A stretch of DNA of 64,000 nt from Lachnoclostridium sp. An138 (GCF_002160765.1 NZ_NFLF01000001.1:310001-374000); one strand, 5' to 3'. Positions 15,781 through 25,574 are shown, counted from the stretch's first letter. Program-made: numbers and translations. Notes: generated from the letters alone by a model not told the origin.

Positions 15781-18700
15781 TTATACAAAATCAAACAGCG
15801 AAAGCTGGTTGGACTCCGGCATATCGCCCAGAAGTCCCAGATCGCCCATCAGATCCACCACGGTTTTGGACAGCTTGCTTCGGGTCCTCAGATCATCTTT
15901 TGAGAGGAAGGGGCCGTCCCCCGCCGCCTCGTAGAGCTGGTCTGCCGCCTTGTCTCCCAGGCCTTCGATGGTACTTAAGGCCGGCATCAGCTTTCCGTCT
16001 ATAATCTGGAAATGATGGGCCTTCGCCCGGTAAATATCGATGGGCCAGAACTCAAAGCCGCGGGCATACATTTCCTGTACGATATGCATATCCTTCATCG
16101 TGTCCTGCTCCTTCTTGGACAGGGAATCGCTGCGCCGTTTATAATCCGCCATATAGTAAGCCAGGCGCTCCTTTCCCTGGCACATCAGCTCGTAGCTGAA
16201 CGCAGACGCGCGGATACTGAAATAAGCCGCATAGTAAGCCAGCGGATAGTTGATCTTACAGTAGGCAATTCGCCAGGCCATCATTACGTAGGCCGCTGCG
16301 TGGGCCTTCGGGAACATGTACTTAATCAGGGTACAGGACTCGATATACCAGTCCTCCACTCCTGCCGCCTTCATGGCCTCGATCCACTCCGGCTTCAGGC
16401 CCTTGCCCTTTCGCACGCTCTCCATGATGGTAAAGGAAAGACTCGGCTCCACGCCCATCTGAATCAGGTAGAGCATGATATCGTCACGGGTACAGATGGC
16501 AGTGGAAATTGTCGCCTTGCCCTCTTTAATGAAGCGCTGGGCATTATTCAGCCACACGTCCGTACCATGGGACAGACCGGAAATTCGGATCAGGTCCGAG
16601 AAGGACTGGGGCTTTGCGTCCACCACCATCTGAATTACAAAATCCGTACCGAACTCCGGAATTCCAAGGCAGCCCAGGGGGCAGCCGTCGATATCCTCCG
16701 GCGTGATTCCCAGCGCCTCTGTGCTCTTAAACAGGGACATGACGCCCGGATCATCCAGCGGAATCGTCTTTGCGTCAATCCCGGTCAAATCCTCCAGCAT
16801 ACGAATCATGGTCGGATCATCGTGCCCGAGGATATCGAGCTTCAGGAGGTTGTGATCGATGGAGTGATAGTCAAAATGCGTCGTGATAATGTCCGTGGTC
16901 ATATCGTTGGCCGGATGCTGAATCGGCGTAAAGGAATGGATTTCCTCGCCGTGGGGCAGCACCACGATACCGCCCGGATGCTGGCCTGTGGAACGGCGCA
17001 CACCTACACAGCCCTGCACGATCCGGTCGATCTCACAGTTCCGTTTGTGCTGGCCTCTTTCCTCGTAATAATTCTTCACATAGCCGAAGGCCGTCTTGTC
17101 CGCCAGCGTGCCGATGGTTCCGGCCCGGAAGGTCTGTCCCTTTCCAAAAATCACCTCGGTGTATTTGTGGGCCTTGGACTGATAATCGCCGGAAAAGTTC
17201 AGGTCGATATCCGGCTCCTTGTCTCCCTTGAATCCCAGGAAGGTCTCAAACGGAATATCAAAGCCTTCCTTTTTCAGCGGCGTCCCGCAGACCGGGCAGG
17301 CCTTGTCCGTCATGTCACAGCCGGCTGCTCCCGCATATTTCCGGACTTCCTCCGACTCAAAGTCGCTGTAATGGCAGGAAGGGCAGTAATAATGGGGCGG
17401 CAGGGGATTGACCTCTGTGATTCCGGCCATGGTCGCCACAAAGGAGGAACCTACGGAACCACGGGAACCCACCAGATAACCGTCATCATTGGATTTCCAC
17501 ACCAGCTTCTGGGCAATGATATACATGACCGCGAATCCATTGGAGATAATGGAATGAAGCTCCTTCTCCAGACGCGTGGTTACCACCTCAGGAAGCTCTT
17601 CTCCGTAAATGGAATGGGCCTTTTCATAGCAGATATCACGCAGGGTCTGATCCGAATTTTCGATGACAGGCGGACACTTATCCGGGCGAACCGGAGAAAT
17701 CCGCTCAATCATATCCGCGATCTTATTTGTATTTCCGACCACGACCTCCCAGGCCTTATCGCTTCCCAGGTATTCAAATTCCGCCAGCATCTCCTCCGTC
17801 GTACGAAGATAGAGGGGCGCCTGATCGTCCGCATCCTTAAAGCCCTTCCCGGCCATGATGATCCGGCGGTACACCTCGTCCTCCGGATTCAGGAAATGCA
17901 CGTCACAGGTGGCCACCACAGGCTTGTTAAACTGCTCGCCGAGAGAAACTATCTTTTTATTCAGCCGGATCAGATCATCCTTGGATTCAAAAGTGGGACG
18001 CTCTCCCCGCAGCATGAACTCATTGTTTCCCAGAGGCTGAATCTCCAGATAATCATAGAAATTCACCAGTCTCGCAATCTCTTCCTCCGGCGCGGAACGC
18101 ACCAGAGCCTGATAGAGCTCTCCGGCCTCGCAGGCGGAACCGATGATCAGTCCCTCCCGGTGCTTCTGAAGAACGCTTTTCGGGATTCTGGGCACTCTCG
18201 CAAAATAATCCAGATGGGACCAGGAAACCATGCGGTAAAGGTTCACCCGTCCAATCTCGTTTTTCGCCAGAATAATCACATGGTGGCTTGGCAGCTTCTT
18301 GATGGCCTCCTTATCCAGGGTGCTCATCTGGTTTACGCCGTCCAGATCCGTGATATCCCTGTCTTTCAGCATCTGCACGAACTTTACGAAAATCTCTGCC
18401 GTACAGCCTGCATCGTCCACAGCCCGGTGATGGTTCTCCAGCGAAACATTCAGGGCTTTCGCCACCGTATCCAGCTTATAGCGGTTCAGCTGCGGCAGCA
18501 GCACACGGGCCAGGGCCACCGTATCCACCACCGTAAAGGCGCAGGGAAGCCCCTGGCGCTCGCTGTTCTTCCGGATAAAGCTCATATCAAAACCGGCATT
18601 GTGGGCCACCATGACGGCTCCCTCGCAGAACTTCAGAAACCGGGGCAGAATCTCCTCAATCGTGGGCTCTCCCATGACCATCTCGTCATTGATGCCGGTC

Positions 18701-20307
18701 AGCTTCTCGATCTCAAAAGGAATCGGCGTCTGCGGATTCACAAAAACGCTGAATTTATCCGTGATCTGGCCTTTTTCCACACGGACGGCTCCGATCTCGA
18801 TAATCCGGTCATTCTCCGCGCTGAAGCCTGTGGTCTCGATATCAAAGACCACGTAAGGGTCATCCAGGCTCTGGCCTCTGGCGTCCTCCACGATATCCTT
18901 CATATCGTCTACCAGATAGCCCTCCAGGCCGTAGATCACCTTAAACGAATCTCCCTTATCCAGACTGTGGCTGGCATCCGGATACGCCTGCACCACGCCG
19001 TGATCCGTCACGGCAATGGCCTTATGTCCCCAGGACTTTGCCCGTTTGATAATGTCCTTCACGTCGGAGACGCCGTCCATATCGCTCATTTTCGTGTGGC
19101 AGTGAAGCTCCACTCTTTTCATCTCGCTGTTGTCCATCCGGGGGGTACGGAAATCGGAGGACTTCTTGATACCTGTGACAGAGCCTATGGTCAGCTCATT
19201 GTCAAACCGGTCCTGGGCAGACAGTCCCTTAATGCGCACAAACGCTCCTTTTTTGACTTTTTCCTGCAGATTTGCAAGCTCCTCCGCGTCCCTTGCGAAA
19301 AGCTTCACCCGGATGGTATCCGTGTAATCCGTCACGGTGAGCGTGACAATCGTCCTTCCTCCCCGGATTTCCCGCTCGTCCCAGCCTGTGATCTGTCCAT
19401 GAATTACGACCTCGCCCATCTCACCCACCAGCTGCACCAGATCTAGTATCTCAGAATCGTCAAAATCACGGCCGAACAACACGTCCGGATTATTGCTTTT
19501 TCCGCTGCGGAAACGGGCATTCGGGCTCTTTAAATGCTTTCCATACGCGTATTCGCTCTGTCCAAAGCTTCCATAGCCCTTCTTTTCTCCGGATTTTTTC
19601 GGAGCCTCTTTTTTCTGAGCCCCTGTCTGCTTTGCTCCTTCTGCCTTCTTCTGCGCCCGGACAGAAGCCTCTTCCGGCTGCCCTTCTGCCGCTGCGTCCC
19701 CATTCTGACCCGCGGTCTGCTGAAACTGGATCATCGTCTCGATCAGCCTTGCCGCCTGCCTGTCGATGTCAATCCGGCCTTTCTTCTTTTTCTCGTCATC
19801 CTCACGATCCACGAACTCTGTCTGAATCCGCAGATCCATGCCGCACCGCTCCGTAAAGATCTTATAGAGCACCCGGATCAGCTCATCAGCCGCATCCTCT
19901 CCCAGCGTGGTCTTCTGAAGCTCCATCCGCATGACATGCTCCTCCGGAAAGGAAATCTTCGCTCCCCGGAACAGATTATACTCCAGAATGCTGTAATGCT
20001 TCAGCTCATAAAGAATGCTGTCCTTATAAAGCTCCAGAAGCTTTTCCGGCGTATACTGGCCCGAAAGCTCATAGCGCTCCAGAATTTTCAGTTCTACCTC
20101 TGTTCTGCCAAACAGCTGCTTTTTCAAAACGCGCTCAAGATGAAAAAGCTGCTCCTTATGGATCAGCTTTCCACTTACAAGATAGACCCGTATGAAATTT
20201 TTCGCCCGGTTTGAGGTCACCTTTTCCACCCGCACCTGGCCAAGCAGGTCCAGAAGTCCCTGCTCCAGGTCAAGGGGCGGAAATACCTCCGCGAACATTT
20301 TGGTCAT
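15781..20307 (-). CDS. polC: DNA polymerase III, PolC-type alpha subunit
   Basis: The 1508-residue replicative polymerase of Gram-positive bacteria is complete. In order it has an N-terminal domain, a charged low-complexity linker (Glu/Ala/Lys/Gln rich, about 195-255), an OB fold, the first part of the PHP domain (HCHTKMSDMDG near 402), an inserted DEDDh proofreading exonuclease (VFDIETTGFS near 482), the rest of PHP, and the polymerase. The polymerase shows GSRGSVGSSFVA, a zinc motif CPSC...CPVC near 972, and the catalytic PDIDLNFSGDYQ. It is about 70 residues longer than Bacillus PolC, mostly through the linker. It starts six bases after the ispG stop codon. Confidence 0.97.
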   Translation of the reverse strand: MTKMFAEVFPPLDLEQGLLDLLGQVRVEKVTSNRAKNFIRVYLVSGKLIHKEQLFHLERVLKKQLFGRTEVELKILERYELSGQYTPEKLLELYKDSILYELKHYSILEYNLFRGAKISFPEEHVMRMELQKTTLGEDAADELIRVLYKIFTERCGMDLRIQTEFVDREDDEKKKKGRIDIDRQAARLIETMIQFQQTAGQNGDAAAEGQPEEASVRAQKKAEGAKQTGAQKKEAPKKSGEKKGYGSFGQSEYAYGKHLKSPNARFRSGKSNNPDVLFGRDFDDSEILDLVQLVGEMGEVVIHGQITGWDEREIRGGRTIVTLTVTDYTDTIRVKLFARDAEELANLQEKVKKGAFVRIKGLSAQDRFDNELTIGSVTGIKKSSDFRTPRMDNSEMKRVELHCHTKMSDMDGVSDVKDIIKRAKSWGHKAIAVTDHGVVQAYPDASHSLDKGDSFKVIYGLEGYLVDDMKDIVEDARGQSLDDPYVVFDIETTGFSAENDRIIEIGAVRVEKGQITDKFSVFVNPQTPIPFEIEKLTGINDEMVMGEPTIEEILPRFLKFCEGAVMVAHNAGFDMSFIRKNSERQGLPCAFTVVDTVALARVLLPQLNRYKLDTVAKALNVSLENHHRAVDDAGCTAEIFVKFVQMLKDRDITDLDGVNQMSTLDKEAIKKLPSHHVIILAKNEIGRVNLYRMVSWSHLDYFARVPRIPKSVLQKHREGLIIGSACEAGELYQALVRSAPEEEIARLVNFYDYLEIQPLGNNEFMLRGERPTFESKDDLIRLNKKIVSLGEQFNKPVVATCDVHFLNPEDEVYRRIIMAGKGFKDADDQAPLYLRTTEEMLAEFEYLGSDKAWEVVVGNTNKIADMIERISPVRPDKCPPVIENSDQTLRDICYEKAHSIYGEELPEVVTTRLEKELHSIISNGFAVMYIIAQKLVWKSNDDGYLVGSRGSVGSSFVATMAGITEVNPLPPHYYCPSCHYSDFESEEVRKYAGAAGCDMTDKACPVCGTPLKKEGFDIPFETFLGFKGDKEPDIDLNFSGDYQSKAHKYTEVIFGKGQTFRAGTIGTLADKTAFGYVKNYYEERGQHKRNCEIDRIVQGCVGVRRSTGQHPGGIVVLPHGEEIHSFTPIQHPANDMTTDIITTHFDYHSIDHNLLKLDILGHDDPTMIRMLEDLTGIDAKTIPLDDPGVMSLFKSTEALGITPEDIDGCPLGCLGIPEFGTDFVIQMVVDAKPQSFSDLIRISGLSHGTDVWLNNAQRFIKEGKATISTAICTRDDIMLYLIQMGVEPSLSFTIMESVRKGKGLKPEWIEAMKAAGVEDWYIESCTLIKYMFPKAHAAAYVMMAWRIAYCKINYPLAYYAAYFSIRASAFSYELMCQGKERLAYYMADYKRRSDSLSKKEQDTMKDMHIVQEMYARGFEFWPIDIYRAKAHHFQIIDGKLMPALSTIEGLGDKAADQLYEAAGDGPFLSKDDLRTRSKLSKTVVDLMGDLGLLGDMPESNQLSLFDFV

Positions 20308-20313
20308 ATAGAT

Positions 20314-21369
20314 TTACTCCTCATTCCAATGCAGCAGTTCATAGCGCAGGGCGTCCAGAAGCTCGTTCTCCGGAAGCTTCTTTACAATCTCGCCTTTCTT
20401 AATCAGAAGACCTGTTCCCACGCCTCCGGCAATGCCGATATCCGCTTCCTTTGCCTCTCCGGGGCCGTTCACCACACAGCCCATGACAGCTACCTTAATA
20501 TCCAGCGGGATATCCTCTACCATGCGCTCCACCCGGTTTGCAAGACCGATCAGATCGATCTGCGTCCGTCCGCAAGTGGGACATGACACCACCTCAATGC
20601 CTCCTTTGCGCAGCCCCAGCGTCTTGAGAATCCGTTTTGCGGAGCGCACTTCCTCCAGCGGATCGCCGGTGAGGGATACCCGAATCGTATCGCCGATTCC
20701 CTGATAAAGAATGATTCCAAGGCCCACCGCAGACTTGATATTTCCGGAAAACAGGGTTCCCGCCTCTGTGATGCCCACGTGGAGAGGATAATCCGTCTTA
20801 TCCGCAATCAGCTCATGAGCCCGGGCGCACATCAGCACATCCGAGGATTTGATGCTGATCACCAGCTGATCATATCCCATGTCCTCGATGAGATGCACCT
20901 TGTCGAGGGCACTCTCCACGATTCCTTCCGCCGTGACCCCATGGTATTTCTCCACAAGCTCCTTTTCCAGAGAACCGCTGTTCACGCCCACCCGGATCGG
21001 AATCTGGCGCTCCTTTGCCACATCAACGACTGCCTGTACTCTGTCCCGGCTTCCGATATTTCCCGGATTGATGCGGATCTTGTCCGCTCCGTGTTCCATG
21101 GCGGCAATGGCCAGACGGTAATCAAAATGAATATCCGCCACCAGCGGGATCGTAATCTGCTTTTTAATCTCCGACAGCGCCTCCGCCGCTTCCATCGTCG
21201 GCACCGCGCAGCGGATAATATCACAGCCTGCAGCCGTCAGCGCCTGAATCTGCTCCACAGTCGTCTTTACATCTTCTGTCTTCGTGTTTGTCATGGACTG
21301 AATCAGCACCGGATTTCCTCCGCCGATAACTCTGTCCCCGATTCGGATTACCTTTGTATATTCTCTCAT
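20314..21369 (-). CDS. ispG: 4-hydroxy-3-methylbut-2-enyl diphosphate synthase (flavodoxin)
   Basis: The 351-residue iron-sulfur enzyme of the MEP isoprenoid pathway converts methylerythritol cyclodiphosphate to HMBPP. It starts with the substrate-binding barrel (GGGNPVLIQSMTNT). The Fe-S ligands are in CPTCGRTQ near residue 260 (two cysteines) and MGCVVNGPGEA near 296 (third cysteine). Its ATG overlaps the stop codon of the ftsW-type gene (ATGA), so the two are coupled. In many Firmicutes ispG follows dxr and rseP; here a FtsW/SpoVE-type gene takes their place. Confidence 0.96.
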   Translation of the reverse strand: MREYTKVIRIGDRVIGGGNPVLIQSMTNTKTEDVKTTVEQIQALTAAGCDIIRCAVPTMEAAEALSEIKKQITIPLVADIHFDYRLAIAAMEHGADKIRINPGNIGSRDRVQAVVDVAKERQIPIRVGVNSGSLEKELVEKYHGVTAEGIVESALDKVHLIEDMGYDQLVISIKSSDVLMCARAHELIADKTDYPLHVGITEAGTLFSGNIKSAVGLGIILYQGIGDTIRVSLTGDPLEEVRSAKRILKTLGLRKGGIEVVSCPTCGRTQIDLIGLANRVERMVEDIPLDIKVAVMGCVVNGPGEAKEADIGIAGGVGTGLLIKKGEIVKKLPENELLDALRYELLHWNEE

Positions 21370-22565
21370 TCCAGTCTGGCCTCCCTCATTTCCCGCTCTC
21401 TCTTAAAGCGGCTTTCTTTTTCCACATTCAGTACCATTCCAATCTCCACCAGGAGAAATACGGTAGCCGTCCCTCCATAACTGAAGAAAGGCAGAGTCAC
21501 GCCTGTCGTGGGAAACAGGCTGGTCACCACCATCAGATTCAGAATCACCTGCAGGGCCACATGGGAAAAGACCCCGATAGTCAGCAGCCTTCCGAACAGA
21601 TCCTCGGCCTGCTGGGCCACGCTGTAAAGCCGGTACAGCAGGTAGATAAACATCAGAATCACCAGGCCGGCCCCGAAGATTCCCAGCTCCTCGCAGACAA
21701 TCGCAAAAATCATATCGTTATATGCCTCAGGAATCGCTCCCAGCTTCTGGATGCTGTTCCCCAGCCCTTTTCCGAAAAGGCCGCCGGAACCGATGGCATA
21801 CAGAGCCTGAAGGGACTGATAAGCCTTGTCCGACTCATAGGAATAGGGGTCCAGCCAGGCCTGAATCCGGGCGATACGGAAGGCCGAATCCGAATCCGCA
21901 TATTCCATCGTATAGTAGATAACCCCCACCACAAAGACGGCTCCCACAGCCGCCATAATGACAAAGGGATAATATTTCGGGTACACCATAAAGGCCATCA
22001 GAAAGCTGATGCCAAACACGATCACTGCCGTACTCATGTTGTCACTGATCAGCAGAATCATCACCGAAATGACTGCTGTCGGAATCATGACCTTAATAAA
22101 GGTAAGCAGGTTATTCAGCGCCGACGCGAATTTGCAGATAAAGGCGGCTGAGAAAATGATCATAGCCACCTTCACTGGCTCTGCCACCTGAAACCGCCCC
22201 AGTCCCGGAATGGTCAGCCACCTTGTCGCTCCATTGGCGCTGTAACCGAGTCCCGGAACCAGCAGGAGCAGAATCAGCACTGCAGATCCAAAAAAACCCA
22301 GCACCGCGAAATACCGCCAGGTCCGGTAATTGATATTAGCCACCAGAAGCATTACAACCAGTCCCACGATGCTGTATTTCAGCTGGCTCTTCAGAAGGAA
22401 TGTGGGATCGTAATTGTAGGACTCCCTTATGCTGGCCGTATAATAGCTGGCGCTGTATATCATAATAAGGCCGAAGACAATCAGAAAAATGACTGCCACG
22501 ATCAGGTTCGTATCATAACTGAGCAGATAAGAGAGTATTCTTCTCTTCTTTCCTCTGTTTGCCAT
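21366..22565 (-). CDS. ftsW: FtsW/RodA/SpoVE family peptidoglycan glycosyltransferase
   Basis: The 399-residue SEDS protein has about ten membrane helices. Diagnostic segments are LIMIYSASYYTA in helix 1, NGATRWLTIPG in the loop that follows the fourth helix, the DNMSTAVIV segment, and PTTGVTLPFFSYGGTA near the C terminus. SEDS proteins polymerise lipid II with a partner class B PBP. By sequence alone I cannot separate vegetative FtsW from the sporulation protein SpoVE; the spore-forming background allows either. GGAGG eight bases upstream places the start at 22565, although the frame is open to 22616. It is the first gene of the operon with ispG, polC and aroK. Confidence 0.9.
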   Translation of the reverse strand: MANRGKKRRILSYLLSYDTNLIVAVIFLIVFGLIMIYSASYYTASIRESYNYDPTFLLKSQLKYSIVGLVVMLLVANINYRTWRYFAVLGFFGSAVLILLLLVPGLGYSANGATRWLTIPGLGRFQVAEPVKVAMIIFSAAFICKFASALNNLLTFIKVMIPTAVISVMILLISDNMSTAVIVFGISFLMAFMVYPKYYPFVIMAAVGAVFVVGVIYYTMEYADSDSAFRIARIQAWLDPYSYESDKAYQSLQALYAIGSGGLFGKGLGNSIQKLGAIPEAYNDMIFAIVCEELGIFGAGLVILMFIYLLYRLYSVAQQAEDLFGRLLTIGVFSHVALQVILNLMVVTSLFPTTGVTLPFFSYGGTATVFLLVEIGMVLNVEKESRFKREREMREARLE

Positions 22566-22643
22566 TCTCTTCCTCCGAAAATCTGTACATACCTTCAGAC
22601 TGCGTAACCGTTCCATCCCTTCACAGTTACCAGGCTACTTACC

Positions 22644-22672
22644 ATTATACGTTTTTACTGTCCGGTCTGCAA
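22644..22672 (-). promoter_or_regulatory. Sigma-A type promoter of the ftsW-ispG-polC-aroK operon
   Basis: On the minus strand TTGCAG (22672-22667) and TATAAT (22649-22644) are 17 bases apart. They lie about 80 bases upstream of the ftsW start, just beyond the ilvE terminator. Confidence 0.7.
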
Positions 22673-22687
22673 GATCGTAAATCAGAC

Positions 22688-22753
22688 AAAATACCCCGAA
22701 GGAAGCAAAGGCTGCCGCAAATCCGCGTCCCTCTGCCTGCTGCGGGGTATTTT
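22688..22753 (-). terminator. Long terminator hairpin after ilvE
   Basis: AAAATACCCCG (22688-22698) and CGGGGTATTTT (22743-22753) are perfect inverted arms around a 44-base inner segment that can form further pairs (CAGAGG/CTTTG-like). The run of T on the minus strand makes it a plausible end for ilvE. Confidence 0.55.
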
Positions 22754-22818
22754 ACATACTTTTTTTCCTGAGACGTCTTAAGCGCTTCCGGACCAGTCAA
22801 ATCCGCCGGACAACCCTG

Positions 22819-23844
22819 TTACTCCACTACGTGTATCCAGCCTTCCGGAGCCTGGATGCGTCCCATCTGGATTCCGGTCAGAGTATCATACAGCTTCTGG
22901 ATCACCGGTCCCATCTTCTCCATGCCGCTGGGCATGCAGATCTCTTTGCCGTGATCCACGATCTTTCCTACCGGAGAGATGACAGCCGCGGTTCCGCACA
23001 GTCCGCATTCTGCGAAATCCTTCACCTCATCGAAGAATACCTCTCTCTCCTCTACCTCCAGACCCAGATACTCTCTTGCCACATAGATCAGAGAGCGGCG
23101 GGTGATGGACGGCAGGATGCTGTTCGACCTGGGAGTCACGACCTTATTGTCCTTCGTCACAAACAGGAAGTTGGCTCCGCCTGTCTCCTCTACCTTCGTT
23201 CTGGTAGCAGCGTCCAGGTACATATTCTCATCAAAGCCGTTGCGGTGGGCTTCCATAATCGCGTGCATGCTCATGGCATAGTTCAGGCCTGCCTTGATAT
23301 GGCCTGTGCCGTGGGGCGCCGCCCGGTCAAAGTCAGATACACAGATGGTAATCGGCTTTGCGCCGCCCTTGAAGTAGGGGCCTACCGGAGTACAGAACAT
23401 ACGGAACTGATACTCGTCCGCAGGCTTCACGCCAATGACAGGATTGGTTCCGAACAGATACGGACGGATATACAGGGTCGCTCCTGTGCCGTAGGGCGGT
23501 ACATAGGCAGCGTTCGCCTTTACTACCTGTGTCACAGCGTCAATAAAACGCTCCTTCGGAAATACAGGCATCTCCAGACGCTTCGCGGACTGCTCCAGAC
23601 GCTCTGCGTTCAGATCCGGACGGAAGGTCACGATATGACCGTCTTCTGTCGTGTAAGCTTTCAGACCTTCAAACACGGTCTGCGCATACTGCAGCACGCC
23701 GGCGCACTCATTAATCACTACAGTGGCGTCATCGGTCAGTCCGCCTTCATCCCAGGCTCCGTTCTTATAATTGGATACATACCGCTTGTCCGTCTGGATA
23801 TAGCCGAATCCAAGGTTTGCCCAGTCAATATTCTTTTTCTCCAT
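22819..23844 (-). CDS. ilvE: Branched-chain amino acid aminotransferase
   Basis: The 341-residue fold-type IV PLP enzyme interconverts leucine, isoleucine and valine with their 2-oxo acids. The PLP lysine is K184 in GHIKAGLNYA. Other family marks are YGTGATLYIRPYLFG (118-132), EETGGANFLFV and the late ECGLCGTAAVISPVG. The length matches the eukaryote-like, longer IlvE group common in Clostridia. TAGGAGGAG lies nine bases before the ATG. It is a monocistronic unit with its own promoter at 23892-23920. Confidence 0.95.
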   Translation of the reverse strand: MEKKNIDWANLGFGYIQTDKRYVSNYKNGAWDEGGLTDDATVVINECAGVLQYAQTVFEGLKAYTTEDGHIVTFRPDLNAERLEQSAKRLEMPVFPKERFIDAVTQVVKANAAYVPPYGTGATLYIRPYLFGTNPVIGVKPADEYQFRMFCTPVGPYFKGGAKPITICVSDFDRAAPHGTGHIKAGLNYAMSMHAIMEAHRNGFDENMYLDAATRTKVEETGGANFLFVTKDNKVVTPRSNSILPSITRRSLIYVAREYLGLEVEEREVFFDEVKDFAECGLCGTAAVISPVGKIVDHGKEICMPSGMEKMGPVIQKLYDTLTGIQMGRIQAPEGWIHVVE

Positions 23845-23891
23845 AACCTGTCTCCTCCTAAAATCTGCCGTCTGCCGGCGGCTTTTGTCTC

Positions 23892-23920
23892 ATTATAGAT
23901 CACTTTTTTTCATTGCGCAA
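23892..23920 (-). promoter_or_regulatory. Sigma-A type promoter of ilvE
   Basis: On the minus strand TTGCGC (23920-23915) and TATAAT (23897-23892) are 17 bases apart. The -35 element abuts the dfrA stop codon at 23921. Confidence 0.65.
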
Positions 23921-24421
23921 TCAGAAATCCTTTTTCTTCCGCTCGTATCGGCAGAAGGTAAACTCCAGGTCAAAATAGGTCTTTTCCTCACTCTGGCCTG
24001 TCAGCTCCCACTCCGGATCTTCGTCCAGATTGGGGAACCAGGCATCCGCGTCGTAAGCATGCTCCGTCCGCGTCACATGAGCCACGTCGCAGAAGGGCAG
24101 GAACTGCCTGTAAATGGTATCCCCTCCGATGATATAGATATCTTCGGAAGGGTATTTTTTCAATTCCTCCAGAGTCTCCTCCACGGAATGGCAGACTACG
24201 GCATCCTTCACTGTAAAATCTTCATTGCGGGTCAGAATGATATTCGTTCTGTTCTTTAAAGGCAGACCTCCCGGAAAGGTCGCAAGGGTCTTTCGTCCCA
24301 GAACCACCACCTTCCCCGTAGTCTCTGAACGGAAAAACTTCATATCCTCCGGAATGCTCACAAGCAGCTTTCCCTTATAGCCGATAGCCCAGTTTTTGTC
24401 CACATTTACAATCAGATTCAT
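23921..24421 (-). CDS. folA: Dihydrofolate reductase
   Basis: The 166-residue enzyme reduces dihydrofolate with NADPH and thereby regenerates the folate oxidised by ThyA. It begins MNLIVNVDKNWAIGYKGKLL; the family's substrate-binding acid is in IPEDMKFF and the NADPH-binding segment is VVVLGRKTLATFPGGLPL. Later come NIILTRN and IYIIGGDTIYRQFLP. AAGGAG eleven bases upstream supports the ATG at 24421. It lies 16 bases after thyA, the standard thyA-folA operon of dTMP synthesis. Confidence 0.95.
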   Translation of the reverse strand: MNLIVNVDKNWAIGYKGKLLVSIPEDMKFFRSETTGKVVVLGRKTLATFPGGLPLKNRTNIILTRNEDFTVKDAVVCHSVEETLEELKKYPSEDIYIIGGDTIYRQFLPFCDVAHVTRTEHAYDADAWFPNLDEDPEWELTGQSEEKTYFDLEFTFCRYERKKKDF

Positions 24422-24437
24422 CTTCGTCTCTTCTCCT

Positions 24438-25286
24438 TTACACTGCAATTGGAATATTTTTAATCTGCGGTCCCGTCACGTAGTCTTCCACGATCAGATC
24501 CTGCGTGGTAAACTGATAGAAATCTTTCACCTCCGGATTCAGCGAAACCCTGGGCGCCGGATACGCAGGACGGGAAATCAGTTCTTTGATGATATCCACA
24601 TGCCTGTCGTAAATATGCGCGTCCGCAATCACATGCACCAGCTCTCCGGGCACCATACCGCTGACCTGCGCCACCATCATCAGCAGAATCGCGTACTGGC
24701 ACACATTCCAGTTGTTGGCCGCCAGCACATCCTGGGAGCGCTGGTTCAGAATCATGTTCAGGACCAGCCGGTCTTCTCCCGGACGCTTCGTCACATTATA
24801 AGTCACGCTGTAGGCGCAGGGATAGAGGTGCATCTCACTCAAATCCGCGAACACATAAGTATTCGTCATAATCCGGCGGCTGTAGGGATTCTGCTTCAGG
24901 TCAAAGAGCACCCGGTCCATCTGGTCCATATCGCCCTCTTTATAATGACTCTTCACTCCGATCTGATAGCCGTAGGCCTTTCCGATGGAACCTGTCTCGT
25001 CCGCCCATTCGTCCCAGATATGGCTGTTCAGATCATGAATATTGTTCGATTTTTTCTGATAAATCCACAGAATCTCGTCCATACAGCTCTTAAGCCCTGT
25101 TCTGCGCAGGGTCAGAGCCGGAAATTCTTTTGAGAGATCGTAACGGTTCACCACGCCAAACCGTTTGATCGTATAGGCAAAGCTTCCATCCTCCCATTTT
25201 GGACGCACCTTTTCTCCTTCTGTGCTGGTTCCGTTTTCAATAATGTCCCGGCACATGTCTATAAATATCTGATCCGCATAGCTCAT
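24438..25286 (-). CDS. thyA: Thymidylate synthase (ThyA type)
   Basis: The 282-residue enzyme methylates dUMP to dTMP using methylene-tetrahydrofolate. C157 in LYPCAYSV is the nucleophile. The phosphate- and base-binding motif QRSQDVLAANNWNV is present, as are PYSRRIM and the C-terminal HIYDRHVD. It is a ThyA, not the flavin enzyme ThyX, consistent with the adjacent folA gene. GGGGAGG precedes the start, and a strong promoter lies about 95 bases upstream. Confidence 0.96.
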   Translation of the reverse strand: MSYADQIFIDMCRDIIENGTSTEGEKVRPKWEDGSFAYTIKRFGVVNRYDLSKEFPALTLRRTGLKSCMDEILWIYQKKSNNIHDLNSHIWDEWADETGSIGKAYGYQIGVKSHYKEGDMDQMDRVLFDLKQNPYSRRIMTNTYVFADLSEMHLYPCAYSVTYNVTKRPGEDRLVLNMILNQRSQDVLAANNWNVCQYAILLMMVAQVSGMVPGELVHVIADAHIYDRHVDIIKELISRPAYPAPRVSLNPEVKDFYQFTTQDLIVEDYVTGPQIKNIPIAV

Positions 25287-25382
25287 TTCCCTTCAAGCCT
25301 CCCCATTTATATTTTTCTAATTACTTTCTTACGGCCTCATCTGCAAGGAATCCCATCTGCACTGCATAACTGCCTTCTTTCC

Positions 25383-25411
25383 ATTATAGGGAATTCCGGG
25401 CATATTTACAA
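25383..25411 (-). promoter_or_regulatory. Sigma-A type promoter of thyA-folA
   Basis: On the minus strand TTGTAA (25411-25406) and TATAAT (25388-25383) are 17 bases apart. A leader of about 90 bases precedes thyA. Confidence 0.65.
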
Positions 25412-25492
25412 GACGAAATACTTCCTAGAATTTCTGTAAATATCAGGATAATATTTGCAGAAAAAATTTTTTAAATTTTTTTAGAAAAACTG

Positions 25493-25521
25493 TTGACAAA
25501 TGAATCCATTTCATGTATTAT
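25493..25521 (+). promoter_or_regulatory. Near-consensus promoter of tRNA-Gly
   Basis: TTGACA at 25493-25498 and TATTAT at 25516-25521 are 17 bases apart. They lie about 53 bases upstream of the tRNA and follow an A/T-rich stretch that could act as an UP element. Confidence 0.8.
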
Positions 25522-25574
25522 ACAACATGTCGCTGATGCAAAACAGCAAGACACAAGAGAAAATAACAGAATAT

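Noticed and set aside
16012-19446. A 1144-codon open frame antisense to polC
   Set aside because: It lies wholly within polC on the other strand, has no ribosome site or recognisable domain, and such frames are expected opposite long GC-biased genes.
22688-22753. Possible T-box or riboswitch upstream of ftsW
   Set aside because: It lies upstream of the ftsW promoter, so it would not be in that mRNA, and no T-box core is visible. A terminator of ilvE explains it better.
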